From assembly GCF_901933205.1 (NCBI RefSeq), contig NC_044590.1, positions 4,603,501 to 4,667,500 of the forward strand: a DNA stretch of 64,000 nucleotides, written 5' to 3'. Origin of the DNA: Camarhynchus parvulus. Its lineage: Eukaryota; Chordata; Aves; Passeriformes; Thraupidae. Positions 35,316 through 49,600 of this stretch are shown here, piece by piece (position 1 is the stretch's first letter; every line of letters starts with the position of its first letter). Made by a program: the position numbers and the translations under genes. Below the pieces are notes generated by a model. It saw only the letters and a program-made list of their open reading frames with translations. It did no database searches and was not told the origin of the DNA.

Positions 35316-38300
35316 GTCCCCCCATCCCGGGGCTCTGCGGGACGTGGCTGTGCAGAGGCCGCGGGTCAGTGCGGCTCTGGCGGCCCCAGCCTTGCGATAT
35401 TTCTGATTTTCCCAGATTTTTCCGATTGCTTTCGCAGCTGGGTGGTTGAGCAAAGGAGGCTCCGGCTCCCCAGAGGAATGTGCTGGGCTCGGTTTCAGCA
35501 CAGTGCAGAGCCTCAAGGGGCCTTTTAGGTCACAGCTGAAGCAGTTGGGGTTTATTTGGGGTTGGTTGTTTTTTTTTTTTTTTAAATTTTGTTTTTCAGT
35601 TACCTACTCGATGTTTCTCTTACAGAGAAGGAGAAAAGCAAGATGGGAAAAATAGCAGGAAAAAAGGCTTTTTTTTAAATAACATGCCACCAGAACTTCT
35701 ACATGGTAATAAAGGTATAAGATGCCATTTATTTAATTTGGTTATTGATCATGTTTGTGCTCTCTGTATGTTTGAATTCAGGACTTCTTCTGGAAGCACT
35801 TTGTTACTGTGCAGCACTTGCAGGCCAGAATTTCAAATGTAGTTTCAAAATCACCCCCTGGCTTTTATGTGTGCAATGACTTTGTGTTTCCTCTCAGAGG
35901 TATCTGCCAAAGTGTGTTGAGTGCAAGCAGATACTTCTGCCATTTACTGTGAATTTTCTCAGCTAAATTACATAGCCTTCATTTGAGATTCCAGGAAAGT
36001 AAAAAGGAAACATGGGGGATCTGCAGTGTTGATTTGCACTGCTCTTCCCATAGCGTTTCCTTTTCTAAAGCTTTGTGTGCAAGGGAAAATAAATTTGATC
36101 ATTCCAACTTAACCTTCTGAAGTTCTATAAATCCACATTCATTTTGCCATCTGGGGGCAACCACATGTGTTATCAGCTTAACAAACTTTACACCAGCGTG
36201 CTCAGGGACTTCTGAAACCTCAGGGCAGTTTCTGGAAGCAGTGACTTGGGTCACTTCCAAACATGAGGCGCTGTGCCGTGGGATGGGACCAGGAGAACTG
36301 GCTAAACTAGCATGGAAGCAAGAAATTCCAAGTGCTGATTTTCCCCCTGAATAACCCCTTGGGTTTTCAGTTACAGTAAACACAGCTTTTTCTTAAAATA
36401 GTTGTGGAGCCATACACATGTTAGACCACGTGACAGAGAGCTGAGGGGAGTCTGGGAGAGCATCAGCAGTGATTCTTATTGTTGCTTTCCTGAACCACCA
36501 GCACCTCATGATGAACTTGTAACTTCAGGAAGTCCTCAAAAGGAAACGCTGAGATGTCTGCTGTCCAGGAAAAAATATGGCATTTTTCCTCCAGAATTGG
36601 CTCTCCAGCCATGCCAAAATTATCTGAGAAACAGAAGGCAAAAGTTTGAGATAGAAAATGGTGATTAGACAACAAACCCTGTGCCTACAGGCAGTTAAGG
36701 ACTAGATGGGCTAAAGGTTCCAGTTGATGCAATATTGAAAAGCAGTGTGGTTATTTGTTACTTGTTTGCTGACATCTTTTGGTAACTGATCACAGAAGAT
36801 TGTTTCCACCCTTGGATGGTTTTTTAAGTCACTTTCAGTACTGTTACTGCTTTCCATGATAGGTACTTGCTGGCAGGTTTTATATGACTGGAACTGGTAT
36901 TTCTTTCAGTCTTTCTTCTTGTGAATTCTACTGTGTGAACTTCACATATGCTGACCTAGAACAAAGGTGGAAGGCTTTGCTTTCTGTTACCTTAGTCTTG
37001 GCTGGAAAATGTCGCAATCAGGCTTTTTTTGCTCTGATAAGGCTATATTTTTAAATCACTGTTTGTAGTGCCAGTCAGATGATTTTTTTTTCTGTTGTTT
37101 GAAAGCAAGATTAGCCTGCAACTACTCTGAATTTTTAAGCAGATAATTTATTAGCTTTGATATTTGAAGTAGCTTGTCCTTGAACAAATGCAATGTTACA
37201 TCATGCTGTTATATCTAGGCCTTCTGTTTACAAGGTTCCATTTTTCTAGTCCTTCACTCAGCATCAGTTTTGTCACCTGTCTCACGGAAATATAAGAAAT
37301 GTCTGTATTTGGCACTGGTATGATGTTGTAAAATGCTTAGTGTTTAGTCTCTTCTTTGTGAAGCAACTAAAATGTTTGGTTCTTACAATTCTTGGAAGAA
37401 ATGCACAAAATGAGGCATGCAAAGAATATGTGTTAAATTAGGAGTGCTCAAGAACTGGAATGTTGTTGCTGAGCTTGCAAATATGCAGCTGATCACATGG
37501 GTATCTTCTCCAAGCGGAATAAATTGGAAAGAGGGAGCAAGGAACAAATTGGTCACTCTGTGTCTGCCACTTTGGAGATAGGGGACTTTGATGTTCTTTC
37601 TGTTGCAAAAAAAAAAAAAATAGAGGTTTTGCTTTATGGCAAATCTTTAATGGGTTTTATTATTTTATGGCATAGACCACCATGGAACTTGGAATTCAAG
37701 AATTCTTTATCTCAATCCTTGCATCTTAATAATTACTGTGCAGGCAAATGTATGATGATGTAATTATTTACTTTGTATCCTTAAAGGCTTGTGAAAGCAA
37801 GTTGCAGGAGAGCAACAAGCAATTAGATTGTGTCAAACGTGGTTTACCATAACTTTCAGTTATACTCTTTAAAAATGTATGGTTGATTCAGTGCACAAAA
37901 ATAATGTCTTAATTTTCAGGATCAATAAGTTACAAGAATAGACGAAGCTTACTTAAACTTGATTTTTTTTTCTTTCCTTAAATACAGTTACAATTGGAAA
38001 TTCATTTGCTGGTCTAGACAGATAATTTAGATTAATTCAGTTTATTTTATTATGCACATAATTTAATGAGACAGGTTTGTAGTAGATTGCAGCAGCTCTC
38101 CATTCAGAAAATGCAGAGGCTGCGGAGTTTTGTCTTCCTGGGCTTGTTTATCCATCTGATGGGAGGGAGGGTTCACAAAAGGTGAATTGTCCCTGCAGCT
38201 GCAGAAACAGAGCTGGACTTTTCAGTTTTGGCCCTCTTGATTTTGTAGCCCCCAAACTTGAACTGTCTCTGCTCTGTTGGACACATAATGGCTGTGCTTG

Positions 38301-41300
38301 GTGTTAGATCAAAGTGGTCTGTGCTGCTCCTGCTCCAGTCCAGTTCCTTTGCTGTGCTGGCCACTTTTGGATGAGATAAAGGCTCTTGGGATGCTGTGAA
38401 CCTCTGGTGTGTTGTAAAGTTTGTGTGCTTAGGGTGTTTGTCAGGAAATGTGTTTTTGTGACTGGATAAATAACTTCATTATGTTTTTGCGCTTCTGAGT
38501 AAAATTTTTTAGGGCTCCCAAAAGAATCTGTTAGTAGATCTCACTGTGTTTTGATTCTAGTGATAGTTACAGGCAGTGGAGGTTGAAGGTGGTGAAGTGT
38601 GAAAATTTTGTGGTGTCTGTGGTTCATATCCCTGTTCAGCTCACTAACTCATAACTCACTAACCAGTTCCTCTGCTCCCTACAACATTTCAGGGCAGTCA
38701 GGTGAGGATGAGAATCCCCTTAGTAGCTCTCAGTGGTGAATCTTGGCTGTGTTAAGGCTGCAGAGAAATTCTCTCTCTCTGTACCTAAGGGGCCCTTCAG
38801 CAGCCTGTGCTGGCTGAAAGGAAAATTTTCCAGGAGAGCAGAACTGCCCCGTGCATGGATTCTTTCTGGGCTGTGCACTAGAACAATGAAACTGTTGAGT
38901 GGTTGTTTAATAGTGGAACAGAAATGTTACCCATCTCCAGAGGTGTAAATAACTTTGTTTACTTGCCCTCGTTTTGTTTTAAACAAAGTGCTGTGCCCAT
39001 TTTGTTACCCAGGTGGGTTAATGTTACTGAGCAGATAGGTGGGTGGGTTCTTTATTAAAACTGGGCTCTAAATGGGGATATTTGTCCTGTCTTGAGCAGT
39101 CAAAGTTAATTTTGTTTAATTTTTAAGCAAATGGAGTAGCAACCTTATACTGGAATCCAGTAGGTATTTACTGTAAATACAGCTTTAAAGGAAATTCAGT
39201 CATAGCATAAAATCTGACTTCCTAAAGCTTTTGCAAATTTGTGGTATCACCTTAAACCCCCTGTCAGAAATTGTCTGTTAGCTGTGTGCAGGCGCTCATG
39301 CTGTGGAATCTGTGTGTGTGAGGAGTTGGTGGCAGGCATAAAAATATGGTTTCTTCTACTGTAGGGCTTTGCACTGGGTTTGTCACTGTCATCCTCCTGC
39401 TTTATTTGCAATATAATTGCTGCAAAAATTGTCTAAGAGTCTCTGTGAAAATTATTTACAAAATACCTTGTGCACAGTGAATGTAAACCTGCATCTGCCT
39501 GGAGAGAATGAGTCCACAGAGACAAAGCTGCCTTTGAGGAGGAAGATCTGTGAACTTACACATATAACTATTTTTGCTGTTCTAGGGGTTTTCTCCAGTG
39601 ATATTTTATGCTGAAACTCTCTTCATGTTCATAAGCTTCAGTGATCAATTTGCAGGGGTGGTTGCATTATGATGAGAAATACCCAAGCATCCTTAATTTA
39701 ATCTTCAAAGAAGTGTTCCTAAATGATTAATTATGTATCTACTGACACTTGTGTGCAAAGCCACTGTGCTTGGAGTTATTGATTACTTCCCACCTTCTCT
39801 CTTACAAGTAAGATAAAGCAGATCCCCAGGAAACAACTAAGAAATAACTATTTTTACAATACAGTACTGAATGATTTATTTTTTGAACAGTGTGGCTAGA
39901 AATGAGCTGATTTATCACTCCTGATCAAACCTAGCATTATGCATCATGCGTGGAGAGGTGTGCAGAACAGAATTTTGTCATTTTTTACAGTCATGGGCTG
40001 TGAAATAGTTTCCAAGGGAAGGTTGCAGAGTCTGAAAAATGCTGTATCAGATGCTCTCAGGTGGAAAAATGTCTATGATATTGAGGTAGTGTTAAGAAAG
40101 GAGAACATTTACAGAATTCTGTATGAACTTCAATGAAGTGTTTTGTATCAAAAGATATTAATCTCCTGGAATCAAGTTTGTTTGATCTGTTTGTTACACT
40201 TGAGGGAAGTTCTGCAAGCCAATATCCTTGGCTGTAGAACAGAATTTTTGGCTGAAGTGGAAGTGGGGAATAGCCATTGATTCCATAGGTAATTGAGATT
40301 ATTCTGGGAGGATTTTTTCTGTTCAGATTCATCTTTACAATTTTTATGTTAAATAAATAATGCTTCTGGTAGCAGCACTGGAGCTTTGGGCTGGGGCAGT
40401 GATTAGTGTGTGGGACAGTTACTGTCATTTGTTCTGATGCAGAAACAAGTTTTGTGGCATTTGCTCCTTTGAAAGCCAGACTTGTAGTGTTTCAGTTGTC
40501 TCTTTATTCCTGTGAAGCATCACCAGAAATTGGTATTTCTGAGAGAACAGAACATGGTTCTGCCTGTCATAAATGGCTCAGCTCATTTGTTCAAAGCTAA
40601 CCTTTCAGATGTTCAGTTTGCTGTCATCATTGTTTCAAGTGCTGGCACTGAAATGTCCCCAGGCCATTTAATAACTCCCAACTACATAAAAGCCTGTGGT
40701 AGGGACAGCTGCAATCTCCCAAGAAATGGAAAAGTGACAGTGGGCTGAGTGTCCAGCTGATCCTCCTCATTCAGCCTCTCTGCACTTTATTTAACAGACT
40801 TGAGAAGGAAGTTGCCCTTCTCTTGCTGTGGTTACAGAGAACTTTATCTTGCCAAGACATCTGGCAGATGGTATTACATTCAAACTTTGGACTAAAACAA
40901 ATCTCACTTGGTAAAGAAAATCCTCTCCTGGGTTCTGCTGTCTGTGTGGCTGTTCTCTGGCTGAAGAGGATTTAAGTATGTAACAGTTAATCTAAATTGC
41001 CAATTAAATTTGCTTCTTGGCTAATTTTTGTGGATGTTTTAGATCCAGTGTTGCTGGTAACCTAATTTCATGAGTCAATTAAGATTCATCCTTGCTGAAG
41101 CTTTCATTCAGAGATGAAACACTGCAGTTTGATGTTTTCAGGAGATGTGTATGAATTAAACACACATGAATATTTATCTGTTAGTTCAAGTTATTTATTT
41201 CTGTCCCTTGAAGTACTACAGCTATGTTTTATTTCAGCTGGCAACTCAAGAGATGATGGGGTTGGCTCTTATTCCAGCAGTCATGTTGTACACTGGGGGA

Positions 41301-41421
41301 TTTTGTTCTTTTTTTTCCCTATTTCTTACTTTTGCTATTATGAAGGATGTGGATGCTTGATCTTCTTTTGGCTCTTTGGGAATCTCTTTCTAGACAGAAG
41401 GTACATCCTGAACCTGGGCTG
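35316..41421 (+). other. OSBPL2: OSBPL2 intron 1, first part: nothing recognised
   Basis: AT-rich intronic DNA with poly-T (35571-35583) and poly-A (37607-37620) runs. No recognised exon, RNA gene or repeat family. Confidence 0.5.
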
Positions 41422-41423
41422 TC

Positions 41424-41690
41424 CCAGAATCACAGAATTATTTGTATTGGGAGGGACTTAAAGCTCATCTCATTGCACCCCCTGCCATGGGCAGGGACAC
41501 CTTCCACTGTCCCAGGTTGCTCCAAGCCCTGTCCAGCCTGGCCTTGGGCACTGCCAGGGATGCAGGGGCAGCCACAGCTTCCCTGTGCCAGGGCCTCCCC
41601 ACCCTCACGTGGAAGAATTTCATTCCAATATGAAATGTAAACCTGCCCTCTGCCAGTTTGAAAATTCACGTTCTCCCTTGTCCTTGTCAT
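41424..41690 (-). mobile_element. CR1 LINE fragment in OSBPL2 intron 1
   Basis: Reverse-oriented CR1 3' portion: cagaatcacagaatta, ggagggacttaaagctcatc, ccctgccatgggcagggaca, ccagcctggccttgggcact and gggcctcccca, in family order, with the 3' terminus at the left. Confidence 0.88.
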
Positions 41691-43456
41691 ATCAAAGTAA
41701 TGAAAATGTTTTTCATGGGCAAGGTCCCAAGTGACTGTTTTTTCCCTTCTTCCTTTTTCTTAATTACTTGTGATTTTTCTCTTTTTATGTTAAGAAACTC
41801 AAATGATTTTAAAATTTGCTGTGGAAATGCACACCCAACAAAACCTTGTTAGGCATGTGAAAAAGCTGATGAATGTGCTAGTTCAGGAATTCTTTGGTGG
41901 CACTCTCAATTCCAGGGAATTGAACTCCTGCCACCCTACCTGCTCGTGCTGGTGAACCTCTGGGGTTATTTTAATGACTGCTTATTGATTCTCTACTTGG
42001 TTTTACTTAAATGCTTCTGGATTTCACAAGTAGATTCAATATCTGTGTAATGAATGGAACCAAGTGTTTTATATATCATGTAGAGCTAGAACATGTACTT
42101 TCAAAGCAAAAAAAAAAAGGATTTTTAATTTAGCAGGGTGATGTCAGCAAAGCTTTCCAGAACTGCTGCATGATGAGAAATTTCAGCTTGAGGTCTGGAG
42201 GGAAAAAGGCACTGCAGCTGTCCCCAGCCAGCTTCAAACCTGAGCTTGCTGAGCCACATTCCAGCCCTGTGAGCCACTCATTGTAAATGCTGCTCTTTCT
42301 ATAGAAATGTAAATGTTTCTTTAAGGAGGAGTAACTTTTGGTTATCCAGCTGGGTCTTTGTTGAGGGTTAACCTGGAAGAACAAGTTAGGATAGAGGAAC
42401 TAGTCAGTCAAATTAACTTAGGGTAGTTACAGGTTTAAACTCCTACAGGGGTACAAGTTTTTGGGGTTCTTTAATTGATGTATAAGTTCCTAGGATCCAG
42501 GAGCATGGTTGAAATAAGTTGGTTGTTTTTGTTACTTTTCTCCTGAAAAATGAAATTTGAGAGGGAACAAGCCTACGAAGTGACAAATTTGAGGGATTAC
42601 TAATTTCCCAAGATAAAGGCAGTGGGTTCCCACACGCTGCTTTTGGAGAGCAGCCCTGAAGGTGGAATGTGCATCTCCTCTCACAGAGATGCTCACATGC
42701 ACATCACAGAATGCCTGGAGCACATTAGGCAGTTTATAAAGTGATTTATCAAGTGATTTGCGAAGTCTTGCGCTTTTGTTGTCCTGGTTTTAAAAATAAG
42801 TTCAAGTGGGAGGAAATGGTTTAAAATAGGAATTGTGCAGAGTCTGGGACTGGTGTATTTCTGGAAGGGAATTTGTGTACCTTCTACTGCTGGGGACTGT
42901 GACCTTGTAGGGGACACTGTGACCTGCAGAGAGCTTTGCATGCAGAGCGTGTTATTGGCAGCCACATCAACTGGGGCTTGTCGCTGCCGAGTGACAGGTT
43001 CAGCTCTGTGCCTGACAGAGCACTTTGTGGGATATTATTCACAACCACTTTGTTGTTCCTTGGTCATGGGCCCTGGCTGGGACTGTGGCTGGTGTGAATA
43101 GTTTGTTACACGCTCTGCATCAAGGCTGTGGAGAAGGGAGTTTGCTGCTGAGCTCCTCCTGGGACCTGTCTGGTGTTTAGGAACTGCCCTTTCTGTTTGT
43201 TCCCTCTCCTGTGACAGACCCAGTTCTGGAAGGCAGGAATTCTGGAATTCTGAGTCATCCCTCCCCTCTGCAGAACCTATTTCAAGGTGTGCTGTGGATG
43301 TGTTCCTGCAGTTTTTACTTTGCTGCATGCTTTGTTTTGTCCTTTGCATTTGCAAAATCTTCCATGTCCCTTAAGAAAGGGGCTGTCCATGGTCATCAGT
43401 CAGGAATGTGTGATCCTCTCTGATGAACTATGAGAATTTAAAGGGGTTTTAATGGT
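41691..43456 (+). other. OSBPL2: OSBPL2 intron 1, middle part: nothing recognised
   Basis: Intronic sequence without recognised exon or repeat family. Confidence 0.5.
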
Positions 43457-43535
43457 TATCACAGAGTCTTAGGATGGTTTGGGTTGGAAAGGGCCTTAAA
43501 GCTCATCTCATTCCATCTCCTGCCATGGAACATAA
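43457..43535 (-). mobile_element. CR1 LINE tail fragment in OSBPL2 intron 1
   Basis: cacagagtcttaggatggtt, gggttggaaagggccttaaag and ctcatctcattccatctcctgcc in the reverse-strand CR1 order; about 80 bp remain. Confidence 0.85.
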
Positions 43536-43732
43536 TAAATTAGTTCATACCAATCCATAGCCTTTAAATATGAGGAAGTAGATAAGCTTTGTTGCTTATC
43601 CTGTTAACCCCAAAATCCATCCTGGTTGTGGCCAGGGGTGTGTTGTCATCATTAAATGAGGATTTTCCAGTTCTCTTAAGGTGCCTGTACTTGCAGCTTT
43701 TCCCTGTTATTGATAAGATGGTTTGGGGAGTG

Positions 43733-43892
43733 CAGCTGGGCTGAGATCCCCTAAAGAAAAGCACATTTCTGGGTGTCTCTGTCTTTCAGCTGGGCTGAGA
43801 TCCCCTAAAGAAAAGCACATTTCTGGGTGTCTCTGTCTCTCAGCTGGGCTGAGATCCCCTAAAGAAAAGCACATTTCTGGGTGTCTCTGTCT
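43733..43892. repeat. Tandem repeat, 3 x 54 bp, in OSBPL2 intron 1
   Basis: Units start at 43733, 43787 and 43841 (cagctgggctgagatcccct) and are almost identical over 54 bp. Because 54 is a multiple of three, one frame stays open and repeats an 18-residue unit, but nothing else indicates coding. Each copy ends with a pyrimidine stretch ending in CAG (tgtctttcag), which resembles a splice acceptor. Confidence 0.95.
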
Positions 43893-46498
43893 TGGGCACC
43901 CAGGCCCAGCCCCTTGGCCCTGCCTAAGATAATTTTAGCCTGTAAAGCAGCAAACCTCAACTGCTGGAAGTGTTTTCTTAATAAGTGAACTCTGGAAACC
44001 TGCTTGTTACATTCCTGTTGATTACCGTGTATGCAAGAAAATATCCAGACAGACTTTGTGTTCCTTCTGCTCTGTAGGACTGAAAGGTGAGCCCATGACA
44101 GGATATTTATGCTGTATGAAAGGTTTTCCAGGAGAGCAGCTGGGCCTGAGCTCCTGGAGGTCTGTCTGACACACGAGTGGTGCACCCTTCTTTCAGTGGC
44201 AATTTTGATAAAAGCTGCTAACCACCCTTGCTGGTGTGCAGGTGAATTCTTCTGGGAACATCAGGGGATGGGAGAGGAAATACAGATTACAGATACTGTG
44301 TGTTTTTGTCTTTTGGTATTTCAGTGTAGTTAAAAGTAACTTTTGCTGTTGCTGTTAGTAAGAGAACAGGATTTAATCCCAGCTTTTTGGCTCATGAGAG
44401 CTGAGTGCTGTTATCACTGTGTGTTCAGCTACATGCAAATTCATGTTAATCTCTGCTGTATAAAAGAACTGAATGTAAAAGAAGTGATGCAAGTGGGAAG
44501 TTATTCCTAGTGTAACTCAGCAAAATATGATTTTTTTTTTCTTTTTTAAAATGTTCCTAACACCTTAGGAAAATTTGTGACTGTAATTATTTAAAGTGAT
44601 TTCGGTGCATATTTTGTATATAACTTAAGGCATATGATTGAATTTTCAAATAGCAGTGAGCTTCAGGTGTGGTGTGAGGTAGATGTCAGGAGAGCACAAG
44701 ATAACTCTGCTTTTCATTTGTCTTGATTCTGGTCACTTCATTTGTACTTGGTGAGTGTTTTTATAGGAAAGCTTTGTTGTCTCTGCAGTGAAGCTGCACA
44801 CTGTGGGATGTAGTTCCACTTCACAAGGCCTTTTGTAATGCAATTATTATTGTGCAGGAGAGGGTAGAGGAAAAACTGGCATTCATCTGTATGACCTTAT
44901 TTATTCTAAGGCTCTTAATGATATTTGACAGTTTTGTAAGTCATAATTTTTATTTCTTAGTGCTTTCTATACAACACTAAACAGAAAAAGGGAAAATGCA
45001 AGAAAACACGGAGAAAATGATGTAGTTGTAGTCCTGATCATGAGAGGGCTGTGTCTTGTACATATAAGTTTCATTCTGGAAATATTGGCAGCTGTTTTGC
45101 TAGAAGGATGCAATGCTTGCAGACAATTGAAAGCATAAATGTTTGCATCTTCAAAGATACTTGGAGGGCGAGGACTTGTAAATATGATATTGCTGGTGCA
45201 GGGATTGATATAAAATCCTGTAGTAGCAAGGAGATGGGAGGTTCCTAAGGGAAAACTGACAAACTGAAATACCTATCCTTGAAAGACATTAACCACTTCA
45301 AGGCCAACACTAAATTCATTAACTTAGATGAGTCCTATAATGGGCTGGTTTAACTCCTCCCTCTGAATGGACAGTTAGAAGAACTGAATGTATGTGAAAC
45401 ATTCAAACAGCTTTTGTTCTGGGCAGTGAGTCAAAAAGACTTGAAACACAGTCTGGTTTCTTGCAGAGAAAAAGAAGGAATTGGCTCCAAACATGGTACA
45501 CTCTTCTCCTAGGAGCAGAGTGCACTTCTGCCTTTGTTTCTCTTAATTGGAATGGAATTGTGCAATTATAATTACTCTGGAGAAACTACTGTCACAAAAG
45601 CAGTGGAATCTTCAGGATCAGAAAAAATTGAGACTGACAGATTGAGGTTGTTTGGGGGAGATATTGATAGCATTGCCATGCTGTCATTTATTGCTGTGTA
45701 CTTGGCTCATTGTTGGAACCTGGTGAACAATTGTAAGAATGAAATCGAAATTTTCTCATTCTTCTCCTTAAACTAAAATTGGATGAGGTAAAAATATTTG
45801 CATTACACCATTGTCAACCATCTGGAAAAAATCTAATTTAGTCCATCCATGAAATAGAGGTGGAATGCTACATAAATCTCTAAGTTATTTGCAGAGTGCG
45901 TGGTTCTACTGAGGAAAAGTTTGTTGGTTCTTTACATTCCTTCTGGAGGGAAAAATCTCCAGTTTTCTCTTGGAGAGTGCATAGCAGTAGCCTGACAAAA
46001 GTTCTCTCAGGGTCACTACATATTGATTGCCTGATGTAGAGTCAGGCCCAGCATTTGCACGCAGTGGTCAGATTTTGAGATACCAAGGTTCTTTCCTTGT
46101 TCCCAGCTTTCTTGGTTAAGGATGCAGCAAGGCTTATCCTCTTGCTAAGGAGAATTTTTGGTTTGCCAGCTGGCTTTTTCTTCTGTCAGTTCTCTGCTCC
46201 TTTCTAGCTGTACTTGCCTGAAATTTAACTTGCTGTAAATAAGATACATTTTACAGTAATGTATATGAAGTATTTATACAGAGAGAAGTGTGACACAGTA
46301 AATCAGCTGTTCTTGTGGCAGGTAGTAGTTGTCTTCAAAATTACTGTGGTTATCAAAGAAAGCTGTTTACTTATGAATGCAGAAATCCATCCTTTGCCAT
46401 GGGAAGAAACAGGAAAATTAGTGTTTGTCAAGTGTGAGCGTTTGTACACAGGAGAAATGTGGAAGCTGCTAATTCTGTTTCCCTGTCTTGTCAAATAG
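43893..46498 (+). other. OSBPL2: OSBPL2 intron 1, last part: nothing recognised
   Basis: AT-rich intronic DNA leading to the acceptor at 46498. Confidence 0.5.
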
Positions 46499-46656
46499 AT
46501 CATCTAAAGCAGCTGGGTATTTGCAAAAGAAGACCCTGACAGCACTCAGATACTTTAAATCAAGTTCAAGGATGCATTAGAGAGAGCTGCAGTGGCTGCA
46601 CCAGATTTCACCCTGAAGGATGAACAGTGAAGAAGAGTTTTATGATGCCGTTACGG
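46499..46656 (+). CDS. OSBPL2: OSBPL2 first coding exon (5' UTR plus residues 1-12)
   Basis: A pyrimidine-rich acceptor (ttccctgtcttgtcaaatag) ends at 46498. ATG is at 46620-46622, giving [12 protein letters not shown] and the first base of G13; the donor is ACGG|GTGAGT. The bases from 46499 to 46619 are 5' UTR. The ATG matches the family start. Confidence 0.9.
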
Positions 46657-49600
46657 GTGAGTGGTGGGCACGGTGCCAAGGGGATAAAACCCCTGTAAAT
46701 TGCATTGTGTGTGTGGTGGGGGCCTGGTAATATATGGCTGTTAATAATAAATCAAAAGTGAACTTGAGTTGGTAAAACTTGCAGTGCTGTCTTCTGAAAA
46801 GTAGAAGAGGAAAATTGTAGCTCATGTTCAGGCTTGGAAATGAGGGGTTTTTTTTTGTTAAAGCTTAATGCCAGTTATTATTTCATCACTATAACAGTCT
46901 TTTAGTGGCCAGGTCTTGCTTTTATTTTCTGTGAAAATCAATTTAATAGCAGCTTGAGAAGCAGGCCCTTTGAAAGGTGAAGTATTTCCTGTGGGTTGTT
47001 TTTATTGTTATTGTATTCATTTTTTTATTTTAATGGAAAACTTATCCTAAAGAATTGAAGTAGAAAATGCTTTTTCTAGTCAGAAACAAATTGCTGTAAA
47101 AGTATGTTTTCAAGATAGGGAGCCGAAAGTCTTTGCAATCCTATTTTCTCTAAAAAAGCAAACATGAATCACTTCACACTTGAGCAGTGTATCAAATAGT
47201 ACTTTGCTTTCAACTAATGAGGATTAATAGTTATTTATAAGAGCTTTAGATGGCTTTAGTGGTGAAATAAAATGCTTGAAGTATTTTAATAAAGAAAAAG
47301 GAAATCCTCTTAAAGATTTCAAGCAATTTTAAAGATTTCCACTGAAATGTCTCTCAAGAAATCCTGTAGCAGAGGTGAAATGAGAAATAGTAGTTAATAT
47401 AAAATCACAAGAATGAAAAGAGAATAATGGTAAGTGTGAAAGCTGCAGGAGTGGAAGCAGCATGGTAGATAGAAGTGGGTAAGGTAGACTTGGACATGGT
47501 TGGTTGGAAATTCATGTCAATAAGCAGAGGGGGCTGGGTGAAGCAGTGTGACTGACAGCAGACTGTACAGGACTTGTCACAACTATGTTACGGAGGAGAG
47601 AGGAAATTTGGTTTGCATTCATGCCAGCTGGGAGTGATGGGGACTAGTACTCCAAATTCATCTGTAAAATCAAACCATTGTACCATTAAAATATGTCTGT
47701 GTGTCATTAATAATGGTGAGCTCAGGGTCACTGCCATAAATGAACTAGATTTTTTTTTCTGCTAAAAAAGATGTGTGCGGTACTCCTAGGAAGTCAAGTC
47801 CACAATCACAGTCCTTTCTGAGCCAAGGTGAGCTTCCAGGTTTCCCAGTGAAAACTTCAGGATCTGAGGTTCCAATTTTTGATTAAAAAAAAATGGAAGT
47901 TCCCTTGGCAGGCTCCTCAGTCTGCTCTTTCCAAGGATGCTCTCCTTGTTTTTAGGTCAGATCAGCAGAAGGGCAGAAGCTGCCTTCAGATGTGCTTAAT
48001 CTGCTCAAAGTCTAGGGTTGGGATGTGCCTGCCAGGAATGAGCAGATTTTCCAGCTGTGTTTTAGTGTTGAGATGAAAACAGTGTGTGTACCATACTTTT
48101 GTCTTGTTCCTGCTGCATCCTGGGTCTTGGTTTCCTCAGAAGGAGCTGCAGTGTGTTCCCAAAGTTCACTGATTTTAGGAAATGGGTGCTAGGGTTTGTG
48201 TCCTGTAGGCAGTAAACCAGGCTTAGAGCATTTGGACTTTGTGGGAGTTACTCCAGAATTCTGCAGCACGCTCAGCAGCAGCCCAGGTAGTTTCCTGCCT
48301 CCTTTAAGGTAGTATGGACTCACTCCTTGAGGAAGTCACAGCTTTTCCATAGTTATTAATTAATGACATCCACTTGTAGAATACAAACATCTCCTTAGGA
48401 GACCTCTGATTTTTATAGTGCTGGATTTAACTCCTTGGCTGAGAGCTTCCTGTTTCTGACACTGTCCCCATCTCATCCAAAAAGACATGGTCACGGGAGG
48501 GCATTGTGTGCTGTGTGCTTGGGAATCATCCTCCTGGCACATGGTTTGTCCCTGACTGGATGATGATGGCACTTGAGGAGCTGCAGCATGGACTGGGGTG
48601 TTGATGAATCAAGGGGATGGATGAGTTGGTGACAAAGTTTCATGGGGAGAAGTTTCTTTGCAGTCAGAGGTGATTAGCATTGCTGACACTTGACAGCCTT
48701 ACCTGGTGAATGAGTACTCCCCTAGGGAATCCCTTGGGAATGTTACCTGTGATCTCACTTCATTCCAGACCTCACAGCTGCCAAGAATCTGCTTTTTCTC
48801 AAATTCCAGTGGCCTCCTTCTCTGAGGCTGGATCAGGATAAAGGTGGTCAATCCTTAGATGAATTTCAGATTTTTTGAATTTGTCTGTGACACAAGGAGC
48901 ATATAGCTTTGATCTCTGTCACCTTGGGTGTGTTAATGTCATCACAGACTTTGTAAAGACTGTGTGCCATCAGGGACCTCTTTTGAGCTGTATCCTTCAC
49001 TAATATTTTCAGCTATCTTTTTGCCAGAGTGTTTTGTGGAAGTGTTGCCACAAAGCAAGAAAATACCTGGCTGTTTATCAGGGTAATTTATTTTTGAGAA
49101 CACGAATAATTTAATTTTGTTTTTTTAAATATTAGCCTGCAGTTCCACAGAAATGTGTTCTGTGCCCATGAGGCTCAGCTGGTTCATGCAGCCAGGTGTA
49201 TTTGTGAGGGTGTTGTTGCTCTCAGGTGGAGAGGAGGAAGTGAGGTTATCTGCCAAACTGATAGATTTTCCTTCTGTCTGGATCAGACTGAATCAGTGGC
49301 TGTGTAAGAGTTGCAGATGTTGTGAAAGGCCAACCTGCCTCCATCAGCTACAGCTTGTGACAATGGACCTAATTTGGAAAGGGGAGAATGGTTAATTTCT
49401 GGCAAAGAAAAAGAGTACCACTTGCTGTCTACACTTCCAGCCTGTTTATCCCTATTCCTTTATATGTCTGAGGGCTCTCAGTACCCAGGTGTTTTGATTC
49501 CCTCTCTGCCTTGGCTGACAATTAATTATTGCTCAGGGAAGTTGCTGAGTGTCCAAAGGGGAGGTGGTGTCCCTGCCCATGACTCAAGCAGGGCTCCTGC

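Noticed and set aside
34405..35516. Long open frames on both strands at the OSBPL2 promoter
   Set aside because: CpG-island composition and minisatellite repeats explain the lack of stops; no family resemblance.
43723..43932. Open frame with three 18-residue repeats
   Set aside because: It is a by-product of the 54-bp tandem repeat having a length divisible by three.
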